Shown: in pieces, positions 7,543-14,579 of the stretch
How the letters are laid out: the number at the start of each line of letters is the position of its first letter
Numbering within the stretch: position 1 is the stretch's first letter
DNA from: Lachnospiraceae bacterium
GTDB lineage: Bacteria; Bacillota; Clostridia; Lachnospirales; Lachnospiraceae
Direction of reading: 5' to 3'
DNA length: 15,804 nucleotides
Assembly: GCA_900751995.1 (NCBI GenBank)
Contig: CAADTP010000009.1
Coordinates: 1-15,804, forward strand
Translations under genes and position numbers: made by a program
Notes under the pieces: model-generated
The model's input: only the letters and a program-made list of their open reading frames with translations
Databases searched by the model: none
Told to the model about the DNA's origin: nothing

Positions 7543-8856
7543 TCAAGCTGTTTCCGGCTTGCCTTTCTTTCTCGAACGGGATGTTTTGCGTCCTGCTTTT
7601 TTTGCAGGAGCCTTGGCCTCCCCGTGGATGATCTCCGGCTCTCCGGTTCCCTCCACTGCCTCTTTTGTGACGATACACTTACGGATGGTGTCGTCCGATG
7701 GTGTCTTGTACATCAGATCCATCAGGGTATGCTCCATGATGGCACGAAGTCCTCTGGCACCTGTTTTTCTCTCAAGAGATTTCCGGGCAACTGTCTCAAG
7801 TGCTTCATCCTGGAACTCAAGCTGCACGCCATCCAGCTCAAAAAGCTTGTCGTACTGTTTTGTGAGGGAATTCTTAGGCTCCTTCAGAATACGGATCAGT
7901 GCTTCTTCATCCAGAGAATCCAAGGTTACCACGACCGGAACTCGTCCGATAAACTCCGGGATCAGACCGAATTTAATAAAGTCCTCCGGCATAACCTCCT
8001 TCAGAACTTCGCCCACATTGCGGTCTTCCTTCTCGGAAACCTCTGCTCCGAAACCAATGGATTTGGTATCCTGTCTTGCCTCGATGATCTTCTCCAGTCC
8101 GTCAAAAGCACCACCGCAAATGAACAGGATGTTTGTAGTATCGATCTGGATAAATTCCTGATGAGGATGCTTTCTTCCTCCCTGAGGAGGTACGCTTGCA
8201 ACGGTTCCTTCCAGAATTTTCAGAAGTGCCTGCTGTACGCCCTCACCGGACACATCTCTGGTGATGGAGGTATTCTCGGATTTTCTTGTGATCTTATCGA
8301 TCTCATCGATATAGATGATTCCGTACTGGGCACGCTCAATATCGTAATCGGCTGCCTGAATGATCTTCAGAAGAATGTTCTCAACATCCTCGCCAACATA
8401 ACCTGCCTCTGTGAGAGTAGTGGCATCTGCGATGGCAAAAGGAACATTCAGCAGTCTTGCCAGTGTCTGTGCAAGAAGTGTCTTACCGGAACCGGTCGGA
8501 CCAAGCATCAGGATATTACTCTTCTGCAGCTCCACGTCCAGGTTTCTTGAAGCAAGAATCCTCTTGTAATGATTGTAAACAGCTACGGAAAGTGCCTTCT
8601 TGGCATCATCCTGTCCGATCACATACTCATCCAGGATACTGTGGATCTCTTCCGGTTTCAGAAGGTTGATCCCTGTTTCATAATCTGCCTCATGATCATA
8701 CATACTGAATTCTTCTTCCATGATCTCGGAGCAGATCCCGATACATTCATCACAAATATATGCTCCATCCGGACCTGCGATCAGCTTGCGTACCTGATCT
8801 TCAGTCTTATGGCAAAAGGAGCATCTTACCTTTCCTTCTTTTACTTTATCTGCCAT
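7543..8856 (-). CDS. clpX: ClpX, ATP-dependent unfoldase of ClpXP
   Basis: ClpX is a hexameric AAA+ unfoldase that feeds tagged substrates to ClpP. From MADKVKEGK the protein is 437 residues. It has the N-terminal zinc-binding domain with Cys 12, 15, 35 and 38 (CSFC, CDEC), Walker A GPTGSGKT (119-126), pore loop GYVG (152-155), Walker B IIYIDEID (180-187), an RKH-type loop GGRKHP (226-231), the ClpP-docking IGF loop SIGFG (266-270) and sensor-2 GARGLRAIME. The frame is open 16 codons further up to an ATG at 8902-8904 that also has an AAGGA. The family N-terminus favours 8856, with an AAGGA 11 nt upstream. The last 25 or so residues form an unusual Lys/Arg/Ala-rich tail (KKAGRKTSRSRKKGK). Confidence 0.96.
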   Translation of the reverse strand: MADKVKEGKVRCSFCHKTEDQVRKLIAGPDGAYICDECIGICSEIMEEEFSMYDHEADYETGINLLKPEEIHSILDEYVIGQDDAKKALSVAVYNHYKRILASRNLDVELQKSNILMLGPTGSGKTLLAQTLARLLNVPFAIADATTLTEAGYVGEDVENILLKIIQAADYDIERAQYGIIYIDEIDKITRKSENTSITRDVSGEGVQQALLKILEGTVASVPPQGGRKHPHQEFIQIDTTNILFICGGAFDGLEKIIEARQDTKSIGFGAEVSEKEDRNVGEVLKEVMPEDFIKFGLIPEFIGRVPVVVTLDSLDEEALIRILKEPKNSLTKQYDKLFELDGVQLEFQDEALETVARKSLERKTGARGLRAIMEHTLMDLMYKTPSDDTIRKCIVTKEAVEGTGEPEIIHGEAKAPAKKAGRKTSRSRKKGKPETA

Positions 8857-8880
8857 ATCTTTTTGTTTCCTTTCTAAGCG

Positions 8881-8907
8881 TAAATGTCCGTCTCTCGCAG
8901 ACATTTA
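8881..8907. repeat. perfect 8-bp inverted repeat at the clpX leader
   Basis: TAAATGTC (8881-8888) and GACATTTA (8900-8907) are perfect inverted repeats separated by 11 nt. The repeat lies 25-51 nt upstream of the likely clpX start and encloses the in-frame alternative ATG (8902-8904). As RNA it would form a hairpin that hides that ATG; as DNA it has the form of an operator. It does not match CIRCE or the CtsR heptads. Its function is unknown. Confidence 0.6.
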
Positions 8908-8929
8908 AAATTCCTTTTTAAAGCAAGAT

Positions 8930-8959
8930 AAGACTCCTGTGTCTTTACAGGAGTCTTTT
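8930..8959. terminator. hairpin between clpP and clpX
   Basis: A perfect 11-bp stem (AAGACTCCTGT at 8930-8940 with its complement at 8947-8957, 6-nt loop) begins 11 nt past the clpP stop. On the minus strand it is followed by ATCTTGCTTT, a poor U-tract, so it is more likely a partial terminator or a 3'-end-protecting hairpin that sets clpP above clpX than a full stop. The plus strand has TTTTCTT after the stem. Confidence 0.6.
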
Positions 8960-8967
8960 CTTACGCA

Positions 8968-9549
8968 TTATTTGTGGATCACAACACCGTCGATCAGGCC
9001 GTATGCCTTAGCTTCTTCCGCTGTCATATAGTTGTCACGGTCAGTATCTTTTTCCACAATCTCAAGAGGCTGTCCGGTATTCGCAGAAAGAATCTCGTTC
9101 AGCTTCTTTTTGGTTTTTGCGATCTGGTCAGCTACGATCTGGATCTCTGTAGCCTGCCCCTGTGCACCGCCTGATGGCTGATGGATCATGATCGTCGAAT
9201 TCGGCAGTGCATATCTCTTGCCTTTGGCACCGGATGACAGGAGGAAAGCTCCCATGCTGGCTGCCATTCCAAGGCAGATCGTAGATACATCGCACTTGAT
9301 ATACTGCATTGTATCATAAATTGCCATTCCGGCAGTTACAGAACCACCCGGGCTGTTGATATAAAGCTGGATATCCTTGGAAGGATCTTCTGCTTCCAGG
9401 AAGAGAAGCTGCGCAACGATCAGGTTCGCACTGACATCGTTTACCTCTTCTCCAAGGAAAATGATTCGGTCCTTAAGAAGTCTTGAATAGATATCATAAC
9501 TTCTTTCTCCTCTGCTGGTCTGCTCAATGACGTAAGGTACTAAACTCAT
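8968..9549 (-). CDS. clpP: ClpP, ATP-dependent protease proteolytic subunit
   Basis: ClpP is the serine peptidase that forms a two-ring tetradecamer and works with ClpX. From MSLVPYVIEQTSRGER the product is 193 residues, the usual length. The catalytic triad is visible: Ser 98 in GMAASMGAFLL, His 123 in MIHQPSGGAQG and Asp 172 in EKDTDRDNYM. The frame opens four codons earlier (9561, MEGK), but those codons themselves contain the GGAGGG (9554-9559) that would serve the ATG at 9547-9549, and the upstream ATG has no ribosome binding site, so I place the start at 9549. The gene follows tig by a short gap, with no terminator, so tig and clpP are co-transcribed. Confidence 0.98.
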   Translation of the reverse strand: MSLVPYVIEQTSRGERSYDIYSRLLKDRIIFLGEEVNDVSANLIVAQLLFLEAEDPSKDIQLYINSPGGSVTAGMAIYDTMQYIKCDVSTICLGMAASMGAFLLSSGAKGKRYALPNSTIMIHQPSGGAQGQATEIQIVADQIAKTKKKLNEILSANTGQPLEIVEKDTDRDNYMTAEEAKAYGLIDGVVIHK

Positions 9550-9573
9550 TTTGCCCTCCATTTCCGAGGTTTA

Positions 9574-10860
9574 TTACGCCTCTACAGCTGCATCGGCAAC
9601 TAATGTAACAGCTTTCTGAACAGCCATATCTTTCTTCATCTGCTCCATCTCGTTCTCACCGATGAGATCTTTTAATTTGTCTGCTTCCATCTTGTACATC
9701 TCTGCCATCTTGGAGATCTCTTCGTTAACCTCTTCCTCTGTTGGCTGGATGTTCTCTACCTCAGCGATCTTCTCAAGAACAAGTCTTGTCTGGATTCTCT
9801 TAAGAGCCTGTGGCTTCATGTCTTCCATCATCTTGTCAACGCTCTGGCCTGTGAACTGGAAGTACTGCTCCATGGAAAGACCCTGGGACTGCATTCTTCT
9901 TGCGAAATCGTCAAGCATCTGACGTGTCTGTGTCTCGATCATTGCCTCCGGAATATCCATCTGTGCATTCTCGATCACTTTATCTACTGCTGCATCTTCT
10001 TTTGCACGACGTGCATCTTCTGCTTTCTTCTCTGTCAGGTTCTTCTTAACGTCTTCCTTGTACTCAGCAAGTGTATCAAACTCAGATACATCCTTAGCGA
10101 AGTCATCGTCAAGCTCCGGAAGCTCTTTTGCTTCGATCTTCTTAACATCGCACTGGAATACAGCTTCTTTGCCAGCCAGCTCTTTTGCCTGATACTCCTC
10201 CGGGAATGTAACCTTAACTTCTACGTGATCACCTGTGTTAGCACCAACAAGCTGCTCCTCGAATCCCGGGATGAAGGTGTTGGAACCAAGTGTCAGCGGA
10301 TAGTCTGTTCCTTTACCGCCCTCGAATGCCTCACCATCTACGAAGCCCTCGAAATCGATAGTTGCTGTATCGCCGTTCTGTGCTGCACGATCCTCAACTG
10401 TAATGGTTCTGGAGTTTTTCTCCTGCTCTTTCTTAAGCTCAGCCTCAACTTCCTCGTCTGTTACCTCTGTCTCAGACTTCGGAACCTCAAGTCCTTTATA
10501 GTCACCAAGAGTTACCTCTGGTTTAGTAGCTACTTCTGCTGTAAAGATAAATGGTTTGCCAGGCTCAACCTGTGTTACATCGATCTTAGGCTGGGAAACG
10601 ATCTCAAGATCACACTCAGCAAGTGCTTTGCTGTAATGCTCAGGGATCAGAGCGTTTGCAGCGTCCTCAAGGAATACTCCCTTTCCGTACATCTGCTCGA
10701 TCATTTTTCTTGGAGCTTTTCCTTTACGGAATCCCGGAATAGAAATTCTGCCTTTTGCTTTCTGATATGCATTCTGCATTGCTTTGTCAAGATCCTCGGC
10801 GGAAACCTCGATTGTAAGTTTCGCCATGTTTTTCTCCATTTTCTCCACCTGTAAACTCAT
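9574..10860 (-). CDS. tig: trigger factor, ribosome-associated chaperone
   Basis: Trigger factor binds the ribosome exit tunnel and shields nascent chains; it also has peptidyl-prolyl isomerase activity. The 428-residue protein starts MSLQVEKMEKNMAKLTIEVS. It has the ribosome-binding signature GFRKGKAP (43-50) in the N-terminal domain, an FKBP-type PPIase domain at about 160-250 (GDTATIDFEGFVDGEAFEGG, then FIPGFEEQLVG), and a long Glu/Lys-rich helical C-terminal domain (about 260-428). An AAGGAGGA lies about 9 nt before the ATG. It is the first gene of the tig-clpP-clpX-lon block, and the 156-nt gap upstream holds a candidate promoter inside an inverted repeat. Confidence 0.97.
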   Translation of the reverse strand: MSLQVEKMEKNMAKLTIEVSAEDLDKAMQNAYQKAKGRISIPGFRKGKAPRKMIEQMYGKGVFLEDAANALIPEHYSKALAECDLEIVSQPKIDVTQVEPGKPFIFTAEVATKPEVTLGDYKGLEVPKSETEVTDEEVEAELKKEQEKNSRTITVEDRAAQNGDTATIDFEGFVDGEAFEGGKGTDYPLTLGSNTFIPGFEEQLVGANTGDHVEVKVTFPEEYQAKELAGKEAVFQCDVKKIEAKELPELDDDFAKDVSEFDTLAEYKEDVKKNLTEKKAEDARRAKEDAAVDKVIENAQMDIPEAMIETQTRQMLDDFARRMQSQGLSMEQYFQFTGQSVDKMMEDMKPQALKRIQTRLVLEKIAEVENIQPTEEEVNEEISKMAEMYKMEADKLKDLIGENEMEQMKKDMAVQKAVTLVADAAVEA

Positions 10861-10921
10861 GTTTCTTGTTCCTCCTTAATCATATCGAGTAAATACCTTA
10901 TATAAAATAGTTAACACTCGC

Positions 10922-10955
10922 ATTATATATTTACAGTCATTTCTGTAGTATAGCA
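10922..10955 (-). promoter_or_regulatory. candidate tig promoter elements
   Basis: On the minus strand the extended -10 TGCTATACT lies at 10947-10955, with only a poor -35 match about 18 nt upstream. A second, perfect TATAAT lies at 10922-10927 but also lacks a good -35. Either would give a leader of about 55-80 nt before tig. Which one is used cannot be settled from the sequence. Confidence 0.35.
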
Positions 10956-10968
10956 TAACCACTGTAAA
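10930..10968. repeat. inverted repeat spanning the candidate tig promoter
   Basis: TTTACAGT (10930-10937) and ACTGTAAA (10961-10968) form a perfect 8-bp inverted repeat with a 23-bp spacer. The spacer contains the extended -10 element at 10947-10955. Two half-sites about three helical turns apart around a promoter resemble a two-site operator. The regulator is unknown and the arrangement could be chance. Confidence 0.45.
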
Positions 10969-10996
10969 AACGCCAGTATTTTTTTCAGTTTTCCAT

Positions 10997-11013
10997 ATGC
11001 CCCCACAGGGCAT
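10997..11013 (-). terminator. short hairpin after the SGNH gene (weak)
   Basis: Four nt past the stop of the SGNH gene, ATGCCC and GGGCAT pair perfectly around a 5-nt loop. It is not followed by a U-tract on the minus strand, so it is a doubtful terminator. Transcription from the DJ-1/SGNH operon may partly read into tig. Confidence 0.25.
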
Positions 11014-11016
11014 TTC

Positions 11017-12297
11017 TCAGCTGCCCACGTCCTCAATGTTAAAGTAATTTTCTGTCTTTCTTATGTTGTTAAGACAAAATGTAAAAATCCTTTTATAAGT
11101 TTTAGGCGTATAATGAACACCATCGTCTGTACCGTCTCCCGTATTGGATACAGTACCATATCCGGTCCGCATCAGATAACTATAAACATCAATATAGTGG
11201 TACTGACTTCCAAGCTCACCGGCAAGACCGCTGTTAAAAGTCCGGATATCCTCACATCTACGATTCTGGGTACTTCCCTTTTCCCCTCCATTGATCGGAT
11301 TCACAGACATATAATACAGACTGCAGTTTTTCATGGAAAGCTTTGTTCCCAGTTTTTTCATGTAATACCCGTACTGTGATATCTTATCATTCAGATCCTG
11401 TTTTCCGTTAATATCTCTGAGATCATTGACACCATGATTGAACACCACCGCGATCTTTGCGTATTTTTCATTTTTACGATATTTTTCCAGTTCTTTCAAA
11501 AGAGCCTGTGCGCCCGTTGACTTCAGCCAGTCCAGTTCTGTATTAGAACAGCATACAAAGCTGACATAGCTGTCCACATACTCCTTTCCAAACTGTTCGT
11601 ACAGTACCTTCTGAAGACCATATGTCCTGGAATCTCCCACAAAGATGATCCTTTCGTAATTCTCAGGATAATGAAAGCTGTTCCTGACCAGATTCGGTTC
11701 CTGATACCGCCAGAATCTCACCGCATAGAGATGCATGGTCCCACTGACTGTGATCACCTGTCCGGCTTCATACCTTGGTGCGGTCTTCTGACCTGCCCTG
11801 GTAGACCATCCAAGGAATGTATAATTCTCTTCATTGGCCATCACCGGTAGTTTCAGTTTTCCGCTTGGAGCCTGGATGATCTTGTAGATATCTCCGTCAT
11901 TCCTGTGCAGGATCAGTTTGGGATTGTTCTTCTTTTTTATCACTGCATAAAACGTTACATTTCTTTTTACAAAATATTTTTTTCCCGGCTTATATCTTGC
12001 CTCCGCTCCTCCTTTTTTCAGAGACCATCCTTCTGCCTGATATCCTGCTGGGACCTGCGGCACTTTGGGAATCGTGATCATGGAACCATATTTCTGTTTC
12101 TTTTCCAATTTTTTATATATAGCAGAGGAGGCTCCTCCGCCTGACCTGAAAGATACGGAATACACTTTTTTGCAAGCATTCCCGAATGTATCATCCGACC
12201 AGTCAAAGCCGGCAGCTGACACCAAATTTCCTGTGACTGTCATCAGTATAACAAAAAGCGCCACTACCCACAGGACCTGTTTCATCTCTTTTTTCAT
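11017..12297 (-). CDS. secreted SGNH/GDSL hydrolase with two InlB B-type repeats
   Basis: A 426-residue exported protein. Residues 1-29 form a signal peptide (KKEMK, a hydrophobic core at 8-22, VSAA before the likely cleavage near 28-29). Two repeats of the InlB B / Listeria-Bacteroides type follow, at about 45-120 and 127-195. Each has the GYQAEGWS or YTFLGWS turn, a Tyr-x2-Gly segment and a closing FYAV or LYAV strand. Residues 216-415 are an SGNH esterase fold: block I IIFVGDSRTYG with nucleophile Ser 223, block III FNHGVND with Gly 289 and Asn 291, and block V DGVHY with Asp 392 and His 395. All catalytic residues are present, so it should be active, perhaps as a deacetylase of cell-wall or surface glycans; the substrate is unknown. 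There is no lipobox or LPXTG. Its ATG overlaps the stop of the DJ-1 gene (ATGA). Confidence 0.88.
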   Translation of the reverse strand: MKKEMKQVLWVVALFVILMTVTGNLVSAAGFDWSDDTFGNACKKVYSVSFRSGGGASSAIYKKLEKKQKYGSMITIPKVPQVPAGYQAEGWSLKKGGAEARYKPGKKYFVKRNVTFYAVIKKKNNPKLILHRNDGDIYKIIQAPSGKLKLPVMANEENYTFLGWSTRAGQKTAPRYEAGQVITVSGTMHLYAVRFWRYQEPNLVRNSFHYPENYERIIFVGDSRTYGLQKVLYEQFGKEYVDSYVSFVCCSNTELDWLKSTGAQALLKELEKYRKNEKYAKIAVVFNHGVNDLRDINGKQDLNDKISQYGYYMKKLGTKLSMKNCSLYYMSVNPINGGEKGSTQNRRCEDIRTFNSGLAGELGSQYHYIDVYSYLMRTGYGTVSNTGDGTDDGVHYTPKTYKRIFTFCLNNIRKTENYFNIEDVGS

Positions 12298-12848
12298 GCT
12301 CTTACATACACCACCGATTCAGCGATCTCTTCTGCCTTTGCGCTTCCCTCCAGCTGTCCGATCAGGGAAAGGCTGAAATCGATGGCTGTTCCAAGGCCTC
12401 TGCTGGTAGTTACATTTCCATCTACCACTACAGGCTCCAGAGATGTTCTGGCACTTTTAAGCTGTTCCATAACAGATGGGTACGATGTAGCATTTCTGCC
12501 TTTCAGGAATCCAAGTCTCTCGAATATACCTGGTGCCGCACAGATAGCTGCTACCTTGCCGCCATTCTGATAGAAATCTGTCAGAAGCTCAGTCAGCGGT
12601 TTATATTTCTCCAGATATTTTGTTCCCGGCATTCCTCCCGGAATTACAAGCATATCCGCATCAGAAAAATCACATTCTCCAAAGGTACGGTCTGTAAGAA
12701 GATCGATCCCATGAGAGGTTCTGATCTCTTTTGTCTCTTTGATAGATACTGTCTGGATGTCGATCCCGGCTCTTCTCATCAGATCTACCACGGTCAGTCC
12801 TTCAATATCTTCAAAACCATCTGCGAAAAAAATATATACTTTACTCAT
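12294..12848 (-). CDS. DJ-1/PfpI (ThiJ) family protein
   Basis: A member of the cytoplasmic DJ-1/PfpI superfamily, class I glutamine amidotransferase-like. Related proteins have been described as chaperones, glyoxalases or deglycases; the activity here cannot be assigned. From MSKVYIFFADGFEDIEG the product is 184 residues, the DJ-1 size. The conserved Glu 16 (GFEDIE) and nucleophile-elbow Cys 103 (AAICAAPG) are present, as is VIPGGMPGTKYL. No His follows the Cys at the usual DJ-1 place (ATSYP here). The frame opens 11 codons earlier (12881), but that ATG has no ribosome binding site; 12848 has an AAAGGA about 11 nt upstream. It heads a two-gene operon with the SGNH hydrolase, translationally coupled by 4 nt, under a good promoter at 12912-12940. 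Confidence 0.9.
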   Translation of the reverse strand: MSKVYIFFADGFEDIEGLTVVDLMRRAGIDIQTVSIKETKEIRTSHGIDLLTDRTFGECDFSDADMLVIPGGMPGTKYLEKYKPLTELLTDFYQNGGKVAAICAAPGIFERLGFLKGRNATSYPSVMEQLKSARTSLEPVVVDGNVTTSRGLGTAIDFSLSLIGQLEGSAKAEEIAESVVYVRA

Positions 12849-12911
12849 GATCCTGTTCATCCTTTCTTTTATAAAATCCATAAATATTTTCTGTATTCCC
12901 CATTCCCTTCC

Positions 12912-12940
12912 ATAATGCTTTTTCTATCTGAAAATGTCAA
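12912..12940 (-). promoter_or_regulatory. promoter for the DJ-1/SGNH operon
   Basis: On the minus strand a perfect -35 TTGACA (12935-12940) is followed after 17 nt by CATTAT (12912-12917, four of six matches to TATAAT). The start would be near 12905, giving a leader of about 57 nt. The divergent CYTH gene starts at 13034. No comparable promoter was seen for it in the shared 185-bp gap, where only a CATAAT (12994-12999) without a -35 is visible. Confidence 0.65.
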
Positions 12941-13033
12941 GAAATTTCAACAGATATGCCATTGCAAATCCTGTTTTTTTCCTGTAGACTGAACATAATA
13001 TCTTTTCATTTCACAAATCCGGAGGTTTTTTAT

Positions 13034-13498
13034 ATGGAGATCGAACGTAAATTTCTGATCCGGAAGGATGACCTTCCGCAGGATCTGGCTTCTTATCCCT
13101 GCCACAGGATCGAGCAGGGGTATCTTTGCACTTCCCCTGTCGTCCGCATCCGCCGGCAGGATGATGACTATTTTCTTACTTACAAATCCAAGGGTCTCAT
13201 GAGCCGTGAAGAATATAATCTTCCGCTCACCGCTGAAGCCTATGAGCATCTGAAGCCTAAAGCAGACGGTATCCTCATTACCAAGGACCGCTATGTGATT
13301 CCGGAAAAAGACGGACTTTTTATTGAACTGGATGTGTTCCACGGAGAATACGAGGGAGTTCTTCTGGCTGAGGTGGAATTTCCTACAGAGGAAGCCGCCA
13401 ATGCCTACACTGCGCCGGACTGGTTCGGAGAAGATGTAACTTATTCCACCAGATATCATAACAGTACCATGAGCCAGGGCTGGCAGATTAATAGCTGA
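13034..13498 (+). CDS. CYTH domain protein, likely triphosphatase
   Basis: A compact 154-residue CYTH-domain (triphosphate tunnel metalloenzyme) protein. The defining ExExK motif is at the very N-terminus (Glu 2, Glu 4, Lys 6 in MEIERKFLI). Paired charged strands of the tunnel follow: VVRIRRQ (Arg 38, Arg 40), FLTYKSKG (Lys 51), ITKDRYVI (Lys 84, Arg 86), LFIELDVF (Glu 98, Asp 100) and LAEVEF (Glu 113, Glu 115). Short CYTH proteins of this kind in clostridia hydrolyse inorganic triphosphate or nucleotide triphosphates; the substrate here is not known. The frame is open 26 codons upstream, but GGAGG at 13021-13025, 8 nt before the ATG at 13034, and the family N-terminus fix the start. Confidence 0.9.
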   Translation: MEIERKFLIRKDDLPQDLASYPCHRIEQGYLCTSPVVRIRRQDDDYFLTYKSKGLMSREEYNLPLTAEAYEHLKPKADGILITKDRYVIPEKDGLFIELDVFHGEYEGVLLAEVEFPTEEAANAYTAPDWFGEDVTYSTRYHNSTMSQGWQINS

Positions 13499-13516
13499 CC
13501 GAATCTGAAATCGCAC

Positions 13517-13544
13517 TTGTATTTCTTATTTCAGGTGGTATAAT
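13517..13544 (+). promoter_or_regulatory. promoter for tRNA-Gly
   Basis: A perfect -10 TATAAT (13539-13544) is preceded by TGG, forming an extended -10, and by TTGTAT (13517-13522) as a partial -35 at 16-nt spacing. It lies 11 nt before the tRNA, a normal distance for a short tRNA precursor. Confidence 0.75.
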
Positions 13545-13555
13545 TAGTAATGCAG

Positions 13556-13626
13556 GCAGATATAGTTCATCGGTAGAACATCAGCTTCCCAAGCTGAGGA
13601 GGCGGGTTCGATTCCCGTTATCTGCT
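13556..13626 (+). tRNA. tRNA-Gly (anticodon CCC)
   Basis: A complete 71-nt cloverleaf. The acceptor stem GCAGATA pairs with TATCTGC (13619-13625) and the discriminator is T. The D-stem is GTTC/GAAC. The anticodon stem TCAGC/GCTGA holds the loop TTCCCAA with anticodon CCC at 13588-13590. The T-arm is GCGGG-TTCGATT-CCCGT. The 3' CCA is not encoded (TTT follows the discriminator region), so it must be added by nucleotidyltransferase. It reads GGG glycine codons and has its own promoter and terminator. Confidence 0.97.
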
Positions 13627-13640
13627 TTCATTGCCAAAGA

Positions 13641-13668
13641 GGGCACGCAGTCAGGCGTGTCCTTTTTT
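13641..13668 (+). terminator. rho-independent terminator after tRNA-Gly
   Basis: GGGCACGC (13641-13648) pairs with GCGTGTCC (13655-13662) over 8 bp including one G-U, with a 6-nt loop, followed directly by six T residues. It ends the tRNA transcript 15 nt past the tRNA. Since no clear promoter lies between it and proC, some read-through may serve proC. Confidence 0.88.
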
Positions 13669-13694
13669 ATAAATTTCAAGGAGGATTTTTGTTT

Positions 13695-14489
13695 ATGAAG
13701 ATTGGATTTATCGGATGTGGAAATATGGCCTCTGCCATGATCGGCGGTATTCTCCGTCAGGGGATCTTTTCAAAGGACGAGATCATTGTTTCCAACCTTA
13801 CAGACGAAGGCAGAGCGCGCAGTGAAAAAACTCTTGGTGTTGTCACCACTCTGGATAACAATGAAATAGTCAGATCTGCAAAAACTGTCGTTCTTGCAGT
13901 AAAGCCGCAGTTTTATGAGGAAGTTCTCACAGAGGTCCACGACAGTCTCACGACAGAGCACACCATCATCGGAATCGCTCCCGGCAAGACTCTTGCATGG
14001 CTGGAAGAAAAAGCCGGTCTTCCTCTGAAAGTTGTCCGTTTTATGCCTAATACTCCTGCACAGGTTGGGGCCGGAATGACTGCTGTATGTACCAATGACC
14101 GGGTTTCGGAAGACGAACTGGCAGAAATCCTTAAGATCACAGACAGCTTTGGCTGTACCGAAGTGGTACCGGAGCGTCTGATGGACGCCGCAGGCGCTGT
14201 AGGCGGCTGTTCACCGGCTTATGTGTTTATGTTTATCGAAGCCATGGCAGATGCCGCTGTCAGCCAGGGAATGCCTCGTAAGCAGGCTTATAAATTTGCT
14301 TCCCAGACTGTTCTCGGCAGCGCAAAAATGGTTCTGGAAACCGGCAGACACCCGGGAGACCTGAAAGACATGGTCTGCTCACCGGCAGGAACTACCATTG
14401 AAGGTGTCCGCACCCTGGAAAAGAGCGGCTTTCGCAGTGCCGTATTCGAAGCGCTTACCGCAGCTGCTGAGAAGGGTAAGAAGTTATAA
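13695..14489 (+). CDS. proC: pyrroline-5-carboxylate reductase
   Basis: ProC reduces 1-pyrroline-5-carboxylate to L-proline with NAD(P)H, the last step of proline synthesis, in the cytoplasm. From MKIGFIGCGNMASAM the product is 264 residues. The Rossmann motif GFIGCGNMASAM (4-15) binds the dinucleotide. LAVKPQ (67-72), FMPNTPAQVGAGM (116-128) and the family signature PGDLKDMVCSPAGTTIEG (220-237) follow. A TTG two codons upstream (13689) is open, but AAGGAGGA at 13678-13685 sits 9 nt before the ATG at 13695, so I use that. A bidirectional terminator follows at 14501. Confidence 0.97.
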   Translation: MKIGFIGCGNMASAMIGGILRQGIFSKDEIIVSNLTDEGRARSEKTLGVVTTLDNNEIVRSAKTVVLAVKPQFYEEVLTEVHDSLTTEHTIIGIAPGKTLAWLEEKAGLPLKVVRFMPNTPAQVGAGMTAVCTNDRVSEDELAEILKITDSFGCTEVVPERLMDAAGAVGGCSPAYVFMFIEAMADAAVSQGMPRKQAYKFASQTVLGSAKMVLETGRHPGDLKDMVCSPAGTTIEGVRTLEKSGFRSAVFEALTAAAEKGKKL

Positions 14490-14500
14490 TTTTCGAAAAC

Positions 14501-14546
14501 AAAAACTCCGTGAGGTCTGCATTCACCCGGACCTCACGGAGTTTTT
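14501..14546. terminator. bidirectional terminator between proC and ltaE
   Basis: A perfect 17-bp inverted repeat (14501-14517 with 14530-14546) including an A5 tract on one side and a T5 tract on the other, with a GC-rich core ACTCCGTGAGGTC. It lies 11 nt past the proC stop and 33 nt past the stop of the convergent aldolase gene, and works for both. Confidence 0.95.
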
Positions 14547-14579
14547 CCATCTCATCTCTTTTATCGTCTGCCGACAGCC

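Noticed and set aside
5531..8161. An 876-codon open frame on the plus strand, antisense to lon and clpX
   Set aside because: It lies opposite two highly conserved genes, has no family-like motifs or sensible composition (rich in Leu, His, Cys, Phe), and is what codon bias in lon and clpX would leave open.
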